Below, piece by piece: positions 42,875 through 50,303 of a stretch of 64,000 nt of DNA; position 1 is the first letter of the stretch, and each line of letters starts with the position of its first letter. The DNA comes from JBDXHU01 sp039989475 (GTDB lineage Bacteria; Pseudomonadota; Gammaproteobacteria; Pseudomonadales; Halieaceae): NCBI GenBank assembly GCA_039989475.1, contig JBDXHU010000002.1:372001-436000 (forward strand), in the 5' to 3' direction. The notes below the pieces were generated by a model. It was given only the letters and a program-made list of their open reading frames with translations. It made no database searches and was not told the origin of the DNA. Made by a program: the position numbers and the translations under genes.

Positions 42875-43410
42875 TGGTCTTCATTGATGCCTGGCTGCCC
42901 TGGCTTGGCGACTTACTGTCGCTGGGAGGCAACATCCTGGCCTTGATTTTGTTCATGGCGTTCATATTGTGGACACTGCTGTGTGAGCGCCTGTACTACC
43001 TGTACTTTGTCTATCCCACCCATGCGCGCCGTGCTGTGACCTTATGGAACGAGCGTGCCGACAAGTCCTCCTGGTACGCACTGCAGTATCGCGAGCATTT
43101 GCGACATCGCATCTCCGCCGAGCTCAACCACAATTACTCAATGATTGGGATCATAATCAAGATCTGCCCCCTGCTGGGTTTGCTGGGCACGGTGGCCGGT
43201 ATGTTGGAGATATTTGACGCGCTGGCCGCGACCGGCTCCAATAATCCACGCTCAATGGCGGCCGGGGTCTCAAAGGCCACGGTGTCGACCCTGGCGGGCA
43301 TGGTGGTGGCGATATTTGGCATGTTGGTGGGAAAATTTGCGGAGCGTCGTGCGATTGCCGAACGGGATGCTCTACAGGCACGCTTCGTCTATATCGGGGG
43401 TAGTAACTAA
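42871..43410 (+). CDS. exbB: ExbB-type proton channel protein
   Basis: The 179-residue MotA/TolQ/ExbB protein has three helices: one near the N-terminus (ILALILFMAFILWTLLC), then IKICPLLGLLGTVAGMLEIF and the long helix KATVSTLAGMVVAIFGMLV. Together with ExbD it uses the proton gradient to drive TonB. It is the second channel-type protein in the operon, after TtpC, as in TonB2 systems. Start ATGA overlap with ttpC; its end overlaps exbD by one base (TAATG). Confidence 0.92.
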   Translation: MMVFIDAWLPWLGDLLSLGGNILALILFMAFILWTLLCERLYYLYFVYPTHARRAVTLWNERADKSSWYALQYREHLRHRISAELNHNYSMIGIIIKICPLLGLLGTVAGMLEIFDALAATGSNNPRSMAAGVSKATVSTLAGMVVAIFGMLVGKFAERRAIAERDALQARFVYIGGSN

Positions 43411-43817
43411 TGCGCAATATCCTGGTCACGCAGACTGATGATGAGGAAGGCACGATCGATATCACGCCGATGCTGGACGTGGTTTTCATCATGCTTATTT
43501 TCTTTATCGTAACGGCTACCTTTATCAAGGAGGCGGGCATAGACGTCGATAAGCCGTCGGCGGCAACCGCGGTGGTACAGGAAAAGGCCAGCATTCTTAT
43601 AGCCATTGATGCCACCAACGCCGTGTGGATCAACCGGCGCCAGGTAGACCTGCGCTCGGTACGTTCCATCATTGAGCGGCTGCATGCGGAGAACCCCAAG
43701 GGCACGGTGGTCATCCAGGCGGACCGGGAGTCAAAAAATGACACCCTGGTGCAGGTGATGGACGCCTCGCGTCGGGCCGGTGTGTTTAATATTGCCCTGG
43801 CAGCTAATGACAATTGA
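43410..43817 (+). CDS. exbD: ExbD-type TonB energiser
   Basis: The 135-residue protein has a short cytoplasmic head, one helix with the functional aspartate (ITPMLDVVFIMLIFFIVTATF) and a periplasmic domain containing VVIQADRESKNDTLVQVMD. It partners the ExbB protein encoded just upstream. The gene overlaps tonB by eleven bases. Confidence 0.93.
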   Translation: MRNILVTQTDDEEGTIDITPMLDVVFIMLIFFIVTATFIKEAGIDVDKPSAATAVVQEKASILIAIDATNAVWINRRQVDLRSVRSIIERLHAENPKGTVVIQADRESKNDTLVQVMDASRRAGVFNIALAANDN

Positions 43818-44493
43818 GAGCAACAGCGTAGCCGGCATCGATCGCGCGCTGTCGACGGCGCGGACGCCGGCGCACTATGGCCGAGTATTGTTGGCCCTGT
43901 TAGCCGGTACGGCCAGTGCCTTGTTCCTGGCCTGGTTCATGCAGTACCTGATCAGCTCTTCGGATTTGATGTTGAGTGATGTCACGCGCGTGCAGATGCT
44001 GGATTTTGTGCGGGTCAAACGGGAAGAACAAGTCGAGCGCAAGGATCGCAAGCCACCGCGTCCGCAGCTGGAGGAAACACCCGAGGTGCCCCCCATGCCG
44101 CAGAACCAGATGGACGCCAGCGGGCAACAGTTAGCGGTTTCAATGATGCCCGCCGATGCGGGTATCAGCATCGACAAGGGTGGTATTGGCTTTGGTGCAG
44201 GTGAAGGTGACTACCTGCCTATTGTTAAAGTCGCACCCATATTTCCGCAGCGGGCCCTGGCCCTGGGGATTTTTGGCGAATGCCTGGTTCAGTACACGGT
44301 AACCACCGCGGGTACGGTCAAGGACGTGGTGGTGATCAAGGATCGCTGTACGGCAGCGGTATTCTATCGCTCGTCAGTAGAGGCGGCATTGCGCTTCAAA
44401 TACAAGCCCCGGGTCATCGACGGGGTCGCGGTGGAAGTGCAGGGGGTACTTAATATGTTTTATTACCAGGAACTGGACACCAGTAAACAATGA
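43807..44493 (+). CDS. tonB: TonB-type energy transducer
   Basis: The 228-residue protein has an unusual cytoplasmic head of about 30 residues before its single helix (VLLALLAGTASALFLAWFM). A Pro/Lys/Glu-rich stretch (RKDRKPPRPQLEETPEVPPMP) and the C-terminal TonB fold follow (YLPIVKVAPIFPQRALALG, GTVKDVVVIKD, SSVEAALRFKYKPRVIDG). It would span the periplasm to TonB-dependent outer-membrane receptors. The ATG at 43807 lies within exbD. No receptor gene is in the window, so the substrate is unknown. Confidence 0.9.
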   Translation: MTIESNSVAGIDRALSTARTPAHYGRVLLALLAGTASALFLAWFMQYLISSSDLMLSDVTRVQMLDFVRVKREEQVERKDRKPPRPQLEETPEVPPMPQNQMDASGQQLAVSMMPADAGISIDKGGIGFGAGEGDYLPIVKVAPIFPQRALALGIFGECLVQYTVTTAGTVKDVVVIKDRCTAAVFYRSSVEAALRFKYKPRVIDGVAVEVQGVLNMFYYQELDTSKQ

Positions 44494-45731
44494 AGCGCCT
44501 TTTTTCAGTCTCGGTCCTGCTGCTGTCCTTGCTGGCGGCGCCTGGCCTCATCGCCAAGGAAACTGTCGTTGGCATGAGTAAGAAGACCTACGATGCCATC
44601 AACGAAATTCAGCCCCTGATTGATGCGGAGAACTGGAGCGCCGCAGTGACCGAGCTGGAGGAATTGCGTGAACGCAAACTCAACGGCTACGAGACAGCGC
44701 ACGTTCTCAATATGCTCGGTTATGCCTGGTTCCAGTTGGATGACAATAACAAGGCGCTGGCCTGTTACGAGGAAGCCCTGCAGCAGAATGGCCTGCCGCC
44801 GTCCCAGATACGCGCGTTGTTAACTACCGCCAGCCAGGTGTCTTTGGCATCGGAGAATTACAAGGATGCTGAAGCCTATGCCCTGCGCCTGTTGGCGGCC
44901 GAAGAGGAGGCGCCACAGCCTATGAGCCAGATTATCCTGGCGCAGGCTTATGTCGGCCAGGAGCGCTACGATCTGGCGGTGGCGCCCTTAAAGAAGGCTA
45001 TCCAGATGCTGGTAGACCGGGGATCAAAACCCCGGGAAAACTGGATGCTGATGCTGTCTTCGGTCTATTACTATCTGGAAGACTACGACGCTATGCGCGA
45101 TGTCCTCTATGAGCTGGTGACCTTGTACCCGGCGGAACGCTACCTGATTAACCTGGCGGCCTTACATGGGCAGCTCGGTGACACGGACAAGCAAATGGCC
45201 CTGGTCGAGTCGCTACTAGACGACCAGCGGCTGAAAAATGGCTATCACATGCTGAGCCTTGCCAACTTGTTCCTGGCCCACGGTATGCCCTACAAGGCCG
45301 CGTCCTTACTGGAAACTGAAATGGAGTCCGGTCGTATAGAAAGCACACGGCAAAATCTGGAGTTGCAATCCCAGGCCTGGTACATGGCCGGTGAGGAGGC
45401 CAATGCAATTCCACCGCTGGCAGAGGCGGCAGCGTTGGCTGAGACCGGCGAGCTCTACCTGCGCGTCGCCCGCCTGTATATGGATACCTATCAGTGGCAA
45501 GCGGCCGAGCGCGCCGCGCGCAAGGCGATCGATAAGGGCGAGCTGCGCGATGAGGGCAGTGCCTGGCTGTTGGTGGGTATGGCGCTGTCCCGTGGCGACA
45601 AGTTGGATGCGGCCCGCACCGCCTTTGTCGCCGCGGCGGAACATGAGAAGAGCAGGGAGTGGGCGCGGCAGTGGATTCGCTTCGTGGATAACGAACAGGC
45701 TCGTTTCGCTGCCATGAACCTCAGCCCCTGA
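44490..45731 (+). CDS. Exported TPR-repeat protein, last gene of the TonB2-type operon
   Basis: The 413-residue protein overlaps tonB by ATGA. It has a signal peptide (LFSVSVLLLSLLAAPGLIA) followed by helical repeats of TPR type, for example ETAHVLNMLGYAWFQLDDNN and SQIILAQAYVGQERYDLA. The whole mature protein appears to be a helical solenoid in the periplasm. The same gene order (DUF3450, TtpC, ExbB, ExbD, TonB, TPR) is known in other marine gammaproteobacteria. A scaffolding role is inferred. Confidence 0.88.
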   Translation: MKRLFSVSVLLLSLLAAPGLIAKETVVGMSKKTYDAINEIQPLIDAENWSAAVTELEELRERKLNGYETAHVLNMLGYAWFQLDDNNKALACYEEALQQNGLPPSQIRALLTTASQVSLASENYKDAEAYALRLLAAEEEAPQPMSQIILAQAYVGQERYDLAVAPLKKAIQMLVDRGSKPRENWMLMLSSVYYYLEDYDAMRDVLYELVTLYPAERYLINLAALHGQLGDTDKQMALVESLLDDQRLKNGYHMLSLANLFLAHGMPYKAASLLETEMESGRIESTRQNLELQSQAWYMAGEEANAIPPLAEAAALAETGELYLRVARLYMDTYQWQAAERAARKAIDKGELRDEGSAWLLVGMALSRGDKLDAARTAFVAAAEHEKSREWARQWIRFVDNEQARFAAMNLSP

Positions 45732-45864
45732 GTCAGCTCTTTAGCCTGGCTTGATATTCCCGGCATGGTCTTAAGCACTAAGACCCAGCAAGGTTCACGC
45801 AGCGCCGGAACTCCCGTTCACGGTGGCGGTCTGTATCAACAGCTATTAATTATAGGAATACACC

Positions 45865-46350
45865 ATGCGGGCACTCAGCTGTGCTTTGTTATTGTTCTGC
45901 GTTTCCCTGTTCAGTGCTGCCCCCTGGGCCGGGGACAAGGCGCCGGCTTTCGTCCTTGCCGACAGCGACGGCATGTTGATCAGTCTCTCGGATTACCGCG
46001 GCAGCCCCCTGGTGCTGCATTTCTGGGCGACCTGGTGCCCCTACTGCAAGAAGTTGCAGCCTGGACTGGAAGCCCTGCAAGCCGCGCATGCTGACGAGGG
46101 CCTGGTGTTGCTGGGCATCAGCTTTCGTGAAGACCGGGGTGCCGAACCACAGCAGGTGCTAAAGAGCCGCGGCCTGCACTTCAAAACCCTGCTCGAAGGT
46201 GAGGACGTGGCGGCGCTGTACGGTGTGCGTGGCACGCCAACCACCTTTTTTATTGACCGGCAGGGCCGTGTGCTCGGTATGAGCAATACCTCGGATCCCG
46301 ATGATCCGGTGTTGGAGGACTATGTGGGGATGATTTTGGTGGCTGAGTAA
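45865..46350 (+). CDS. TlpA/ResA-like exported thioredoxin
   Basis: The 161-residue protein has a signal peptide (ALSCALLLFCVSLFSAAPWA) and a thioredoxin fold with active site FWATWCPYCKKLQP and the cis-proline region VRGTPTTFFIDRQG. It should act on disulfides in the periplasm, perhaps in cytochrome maturation or repair of oxidised partners; no partner gene is adjacent. The ATG at 45865 follows a weak GGAAT site. The preceding 133 bases contain no gene that I can see. Confidence 0.9.
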   Translation: MRALSCALLLFCVSLFSAAPWAGDKAPAFVLADSDGMLISLSDYRGSPLVLHFWATWCPYCKKLQPGLEALQAAHADEGLVLLGISFREDRGAEPQQVLKSRGLHFKTLLEGEDVAALYGVRGTPTTFFIDRQGRVLGMSNTSDPDDPVLEDYVGMILVAE

Positions 46351-46396
46351 CTGGGTATCGGGGTAACGGGAAGGGGCCAGCGGAAATCGGGAATCC

Positions 46397-46423
46397 GTGG
46401 ATAACTCCTGCGGAGTTATCCAC
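46397..46423. repeat. Perfect 12-base inverted repeat with two DnaA-box-like arms
   Basis: GTGGATAACTCC, a TGC loop and GGAGTTATCCAC form a perfect stem. Each arm carries TTATCCAC, eight of the nine bases of a DnaA box (TTATCCACA), in opposite orientation. Outer blocks ATCGG/CCGAT and GGGGTAA/TTACCCC continue the symmetry imperfectly to about 46359-46440. It lies between the TlpA-like gene and the shared terminator. Confidence 0.7.
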
Positions 46424-46448
46424 CGATGCTCGATTACCCCTTGCCCCC

Positions 46449-46483
46449 AAAGAAAAAGGGACCCTTGAGGTCCCTTTTTCTTT
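46449..46483. terminator. Bidirectional Rho-independent terminator
   Basis: A perfect 15-base stem (AAAGAAAAAGGGACC and its complement) encloses a five-base loop. Both flanks give a U-rich 3' side, so it can end the TlpA-like transcript on the plus strand and the tRNA-Glu/tRNA-Gly transcript on the minus strand. Confidence 0.92.
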
Positions 46484-46490
46484 GTCAATA

Positions 46491-46566
46491 TGGAGCGGGA
46501 AACGAGGTTCGAACTCGCGACCTCAACCTTGGCAAGGTTGCGCTCTACCAGCTGAGCTATTCCCGC
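46491..46566 (-). tRNA. tRNA-Gly (anticodon GCC)
   Basis: The 76-base cloverleaf has acceptor stem GCGGGAA/TTCCCGC, the D arm AGCTCAGCTGGTAGAGC, anticodon loop CTTGCCA, T arm GGTTCGAACC-type sequence (here GAGTTCGAACCTC) and an encoded CCA end at 46491-46493. It lies four bases after tRNA-Glu on the same transcript. Confidence 0.97.
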
Positions 46567-46570
46567 TAAA

Positions 46571-46646
46571 TGGCGTCCCCTAGGGGGTTCGAACCCCTGT
46601 TACCGCCGTGAAAGGGCAGTGTCCTAGGCCACTAGACGAAGGGGAC
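46571..46646 (-). tRNA. tRNA-Glu (anticodon TTC)
   Basis: The 76-base cloverleaf has acceptor stem GTCCCCT/AGGGGAC, anticodon loop CTTTCAC, T arm AGGGGTTCGAACCCCT and an encoded CCA end at 46571-46573. It is first in a two-tRNA transcript with tRNA-Gly. Confidence 0.97.
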
Positions 46647-46674
46647 GTCTAACTCTCAAATGTGAGAGGCGCGC

Positions 46675-46703
46675 ATTCTAGGTTGCCCGCGAACAAAGGT
46701 CAA
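46675..46703 (-). promoter_or_regulatory. Sigma70 promoter of the tRNA-Glu/tRNA-Gly unit
   Basis: On the minus strand TTGACC (46703-46698), exactly 17 bases and TAGAAT (46680-46675) are followed by a GC-rich discriminator GCGCGCC, as is usual for stringently controlled stable-RNA promoters. A CTCTCA/TGAGAG hairpin (46653-46668) lies in the short leader before tRNA-Glu. Confidence 0.82.
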
Positions 46704-46723
46704 GCCTGCCAGCCGCAAAATAT

Positions 46724-47104
46724 CTACTGCAATTTCAACAGCTTGGCCTTGGCTTGCTGATAGTCCAGAGTTTCCCCTTCAGCCATTGCATTATCGCGCA
46801 TTTCGTCCAGCTTTTGAAACATTTCCAGCTCCTCATCCGGCATGAAATGCAGGCAATCGCCGCCCAGAAACCAGAGCAGTTCCCTGGGAAAGGCAGGCGC
46901 CAGCTCGGGGCAGCTGGCGAACAGGCGGTTGACCAACTCGGGTCCCGCCTCATAAAGGGCAGCAGCCTTAGCCAACTGCTCGAAGCCCTGTGCCAGCTCG
47001 CGCAGCGGGTCGTCGGCTGAAGCCTGGGCTGTCTGGCGGCCCATCAGCTCGCTGAAATTACCCAACAAGCTCAGGCAGTGGTCACGATATTGTTCGTCGT
47101 TCAT
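46724..47104 (-). CDS. PA2817-like family protein, unknown function
   Basis: The 126-residue cytoplasmic helical protein resembles the PA2817 family of pseudomonads, notably in LFASCPELAPAFPRELLWFLGGDCLHFMPDEELEMFQKLDE. No catalytic motif is visible. The start at 47104 has AGGG about ten bases upstream. It runs divergently from the ABC exporter and lies just upstream of the tRNA promoter. Confidence 0.82.
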   Translation of the reverse strand: MNDEQYRDHCLSLLGNFSELMGRQTAQASADDPLRELAQGFEQLAKAAALYEAGPELVNRLFASCPELAPAFPRELLWFLGGDCLHFMPDEELEMFQKLDEMRDNAMAEGETLDYQQAKAKLLKLQ

Positions 47105-47173
47105 GCTGGTCGCACCCTTACGTTCGGAGAGATACAATAGCCGCCTTTTTTGCCTCTTAACAACAGGAAACTT

Positions 47174-48082
47174 ATGACAGCTGCTCTCGCCATTACCGAC
47201 CTCAGCAAGGTTTATGCCAATGGAGTGGAGGCCTTGCGGGGTATTAGCCTGACGGTTGAAGAGGGTGATTTTTTTGCCCTGCTGGGCCCCAATGGCGCCG
47301 GCAAGTCGACCAGTATTGGCATCCTGTTTTCCCTGGTAAACAAAACTGGCGGAAAAATGGAGGTGTTTGGCATTGATACTGACCGGGACTTTCCCGGCGC
47401 CAAGCAGCATATTGGAATAGTGCCCCAGGAATTCAACTTTAACCTGTTCGAGAAGGTCGAGGATATCGTGGTCACCCAGGGTGGCTACTATGGGCTGCCG
47501 CTGGAGCTGGCCAGGCAGCGCGCAGAAAAATACCTGCGCAAGCTTGGGCTTTGGGACAAGCGCAATGACCGCGCCCGCGAGCTGTCCGGCGGCATGAAGC
47601 GGCGCCTGATGATTGCCCGTGCCCTGGTGCACGAGCCGCGTCTGCTGGTGCTGGATGAGCCTACCGCCGGTGTCGATATAGAAATGCGGCGCTCCATGTG
47701 GGATTTCCTGCGTGAGCTCAATACCTCAGGCACCACCATTATCCTCACAACCCACTACCTGGAGGAGGCAGAGAGCCTGTGTCGCAACATCGCTATTATT
47801 GACCAGGGCCGTATTGTTCATCACAGCAGCATGCGCGAATTGCTGCGGCAATTGCATACCGAAATGTTCCTGCTGGATGTGCGCGGAGACATCAGTGCCG
47901 ACCTGAGCATTCCTGGCTTTCCCAGCCAGCAGTTGGACGACCATACCCTGGAGGTTGTGGTAGACCAGGACCAGGACATTAACCAGTTGTTTGCGGCTTT
48001 GACCGACCAGGGTATAGAGGTAAGTAGTATGCGTAACAAGTCCAACCGGCTTGAGGAAATGTTTGTGAGCCTGTTGTCATGA
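47174..48082 (+). CDS. ABC-2 type transporter ATP-binding protein (YadG-like)
   Basis: The 302-residue ATPase has Walker A LLGPNGAGKSTS, signature ELSGGMKRRLMIARAL, Walker B LLVLDEPTAGVDIEMR and switch TTHYLEEAE. The C-terminal extension is typical of drug/polysaccharide-type ABC-2 exporters. AGGA lies six bases before the ATG at 47174. It overlaps its permease gene by ATGA. It resembles E. coli YadG; the substrate is unknown. Confidence 0.92.
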   Translation: MTAALAITDLSKVYANGVEALRGISLTVEEGDFFALLGPNGAGKSTSIGILFSLVNKTGGKMEVFGIDTDRDFPGAKQHIGIVPQEFNFNLFEKVEDIVVTQGGYYGLPLELARQRAEKYLRKLGLWDKRNDRARELSGGMKRRLMIARALVHEPRLLVLDEPTAGVDIEMRRSMWDFLRELNTSGTTIILTTHYLEEAESLCRNIAIIDQGRIVHHSSMRELLRQLHTEMFLLDVRGDISADLSIPGFPSQQLDDHTLEVVVDQDQDINQLFAALTDQGIEVSSMRNKSNRLEEMFVSLLS

Positions 48083-48852
48083 GTACTTACGAAAAATGGA
48101 TTGCCTTCCAAACCATCCTCATAAAGGAAGTGCGTCGCTACTTGCGAATCTGGCCGCAGACCCTGTTGCCGCCGGCCATTACCATGACGCTTTACTTTGT
48201 GATCTTCGGTACATTGATTGGCTCACGCATCGGCGAAATGGGTGGGTTCAGCTATATGCAGTTTGTGGTGCCGGGCTTGATCATGATGGCGGTGGTAACC
48301 AATTCCTATTCCAACGTGGTGTCATCATTCTTTGGTGCCAAGTTCAATCACAGCGTGGAAGAATTGTTGGTCTCACCGGTACCCAACTGGGTGATTCTGG
48401 CGGGCTTTATTACCGGTGGTGTCAGCCGGGGACTGATGGTGGCCATCATCGTCACCGCTCTGTCCTTGTTCTTTTCCGAGCTCAGTATTCACAATCTGCC
48501 CCTGACTATAGCGATTGTCATTGCCACATCGATTCTGTTTGCATTGTTTGGCTTTATTAATGCGGTGTTTGCCAATAACTTTGATGATATCTCCATTGTG
48601 CCGACCTTTATCCTGACACCCCTGATCTATCTCGGTGGCGTCTTTTACTCGATGGACCTGTTGCCTGAATTTTGGGCCAATGTCTCCCGGCTCAACCCGC
48701 TGGTCTACGTGGTGAATGGTTTTCGTTATGGCGTGCTGGGAGTATCTGATGTGCAAGTGGGATTTGCCTTTGGCATGATCCTGTTGTTTACCGTGTGCGC
48801 CTTCGGCTTCAGCCTGCACTTGCTCAATACCGGCAAGAGATTGCGACAGTGA
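48079..48852 (+). CDS. ABC-2 type transporter permease (YadH-like)
   Basis: The 257-residue membrane protein has six helices. The ABC-2 family start (FQTILIKEVRRYLRIWPQTLLPPAITMTLYF is too long to quote fully; key part RIWPQTLLPPAITM) and the conserved PLIYLGGVFYSMDLLPEFW region near the end are present. It pairs with the ATPase just upstream as a half-transporter set. Its TGA is shared with the GTG of queF. Confidence 0.92.
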   Translation: MSTYEKWIAFQTILIKEVRRYLRIWPQTLLPPAITMTLYFVIFGTLIGSRIGEMGGFSYMQFVVPGLIMMAVVTNSYSNVVSSFFGAKFNHSVEELLVSPVPNWVILAGFITGGVSRGLMVAIIVTALSLFFSELSIHNLPLTIAIVIATSILFALFGFINAVFANNFDDISIVPTFILTPLIYLGGVFYSMDLLPEFWANVSRLNPLVYVVNGFRYGVLGVSDVQVGFAFGMILLFTVCAFGFSLHLLNTGKRLRQ

Positions 48853-49658
48853 CTCTGCTGGGACAGAACAGTCCGGTTCCAGAGCGATACGCACCGGAAC
48901 TCTTGTTCGCCATCCCGCGTGCTGAGGCCCGGGACAGCCTGGGGCTGGACCCTGAACAGCTGCCTTTCCGCGGGGAGGATGTATGGCACGCCTGGGAGTT
49001 GGCCTGGCTGGCGCCGGGATCGCAGCCGCGGCTTGCGGTGGGGCGTTTCAGCATACCGGCTTCCAGCCCCAGCCTGGTTGAGTCCAAGTCCTTCAAGCTG
49101 TACCTGAACTCCCTCAACCAGGAGCAGTTTGACAGCGCTGCAGGCCTTGCCAATACCCTGGTCGCGGACCTGTCCACTGTGGCCGGCGCGGCGGTCTCGG
49201 TGGAGATACTGGAATTGGAGGACGCTGCACTGGCAATAACGCCCTTGCCAGGGGAATGTATAGACAACTGCTCGTTGCAGGCTGTGGTCGAGGAGCCGAA
49301 AGCGGAGCTTCTGCTGCTGGAGAAGTGTGGTGATGGGGAAGAGCAGGTGTTGCACAGTCATGCCCTGCGCTCCCTGTGTCCGGTTACGGCCCAGCCGGAC
49401 TGGGCCAGCGTTATCGTTCACGTCGGCGGAGCACGCGTGGATCCGGCCAGTTTGCTGACCTATATTCACGCCTATCGCCGGCATCAGGAATTCCACGAAC
49501 AGTGTGTGGAACGCATGTTCAGTGACCTGCAGGAGGCTGGTGCCTGTGGTCACTTGTCAGTGCAGGCGCTCTATACTCGCCGCGGAGGGCTGGACATTAA
49601 TCCCTGGCGCAGCACTGATGCAGGCCCGGCGCCGCGGCTGCGTACCGCGCGTCAATGA
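48849..49658 (+). CDS. queF: QueF, NADPH-dependent 7-cyano-7-deazaguanine reductase
   Basis: It reduces preQ0 to preQ1 for queuosine in tRNA. The protein is the long two-domain form (270 residues). Visible are ESKSFKLYLNSLNQ in the first half, the catalytic Cys177 and Asp184 in SLCPVTAQPDWASV, and the C-terminal FHEQCVERMF and YTRRGGLDINPWRS. The GTG at 48849 overlaps the permease stop, so it is probably co-transcribed with the unrelated ABC exporter. Other que genes are not in the window. Confidence 0.95.
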   Translation: MTLLGQNSPVPERYAPELLFAIPRAEARDSLGLDPEQLPFRGEDVWHAWELAWLAPGSQPRLAVGRFSIPASSPSLVESKSFKLYLNSLNQEQFDSAAGLANTLVADLSTVAGAAVSVEILELEDAALAITPLPGECIDNCSLQAVVEEPKAELLLLEKCGDGEEQVLHSHALRSLCPVTAQPDWASVIVHVGGARVDPASLLTYIHAYRRHQEFHEQCVERMFSDLQEAGACGHLSVQALYTRRGGLDINPWRSTDAGPAPRLRTARQ

Positions 49659-49819
49659 GGGCTTTGCCCCTGTCTGGGTAATTGTTCCGGCGCATTCAAT
49701 TTCATCAGCATTCGCAGCTCATCGGCTGCCATTTTGTCACCATTGGCAACCGCGCTCACCAGCTTCTGCTTCAGGCTCTGGCGGTCTCGCTGGCGCGGCT
49801 CATAGTCGATCATATTCAT
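49652..49819 (-). CDS. Small conserved-looking protein of 55 residues, unknown
   Basis: The frame opens with ATG (49819, or 49813 for a shorter form) behind GGGAGA on the minus strand. It reads as one helical, charged segment (YEPRQRDRQSLKQKLVSAV, NGDKMAADELRMLMKLN). The composition and ribosome site look real, but I do not recognise a family. Its end overlaps queF by seven bases. A longer frame to 50155 runs through tRNA-Ser and is rejected. Confidence 0.55.
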   Translation of the reverse strand: MNMIDYEPRQRDRQSLKQKLVSAVANGDKMAADELRMLMKLNAPEQLPRQGQSPH

Positions 49820-49978
49820 ATTTCCGGCTCTCCCTGTCATTGCTCTTGCCCCGTGCTTTGGGCAGGGTTTTATTACATACCCTGGGGCCTGCATCACACA
49901 TGGCCGGCTGCGCCAGATAGCTGACAGTTTGCGCCAGTAAACAGCCGCGCCGGCACTGGAATCGGGGCAGGGTTGTGG

Positions 49979-49984
49979 TATGAT
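49979..49984 (+). promoter_or_regulatory. -10 box of the tRNA-Ser promoter
   Basis: TATGAT lies 14 bases before tRNA-Ser and is followed by a GC-rich discriminator (GCGCGCC), like the tRNA-Glu promoter. The -35 region is weak. Confidence 0.5.
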
Positions 49985-49997
49985 GCGCGCCGCATTG

Positions 49998-50087
<90 letters not shown>

Positions 50088-50091
50088 TTAT

Positions 50092-50203
50092 GGCGGCCCG
50101 TATGGTCCCCTCGCAACGATAGGTAGCGAACTCCGCCAGGCCCGGAAGGGAGCAACGGTAGTTATCAAATCGTGTGCCGGGGTGTGGCTGTATGGGTCGC
50201 CTC
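50092..50203 (+). ncRNA. ffs: 4.5S RNA, bacterial signal recognition particle RNA
   Basis: The conserved Ffh-binding tip is clear: CAGGCCCGGAAGGGAGCA, then GTGTGCCGGGGTGTGGCTG on the return strand. The ends pair as GGCGGCCCGTA with TGTATGGGTCGCC, giving one long hairpin of about 112 bases. It lies six bases after tRNA-Ser and before dnaX, the common gammaproteobacterial order. Exact ends are estimated from pairing. Confidence 0.93.
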
Positions 50204-50303
50204 CATTCTCTGACCAGCAGGGCCTTGCTTCCAAGTGAGCTGGCCGAAACATTGGTGTATGCTAGGTCCCCAGGTTTTTTTCACGGGCTCAATAAGAAAA
50301 CAT

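Noticed and set aside
46397..46423. Chromosomal replication origin because of DnaA-like boxes
   Set aside because: Only two inverted eight-of-nine matches in a hairpin; no AT-rich region, dnaA, dnaN or gidA nearby.
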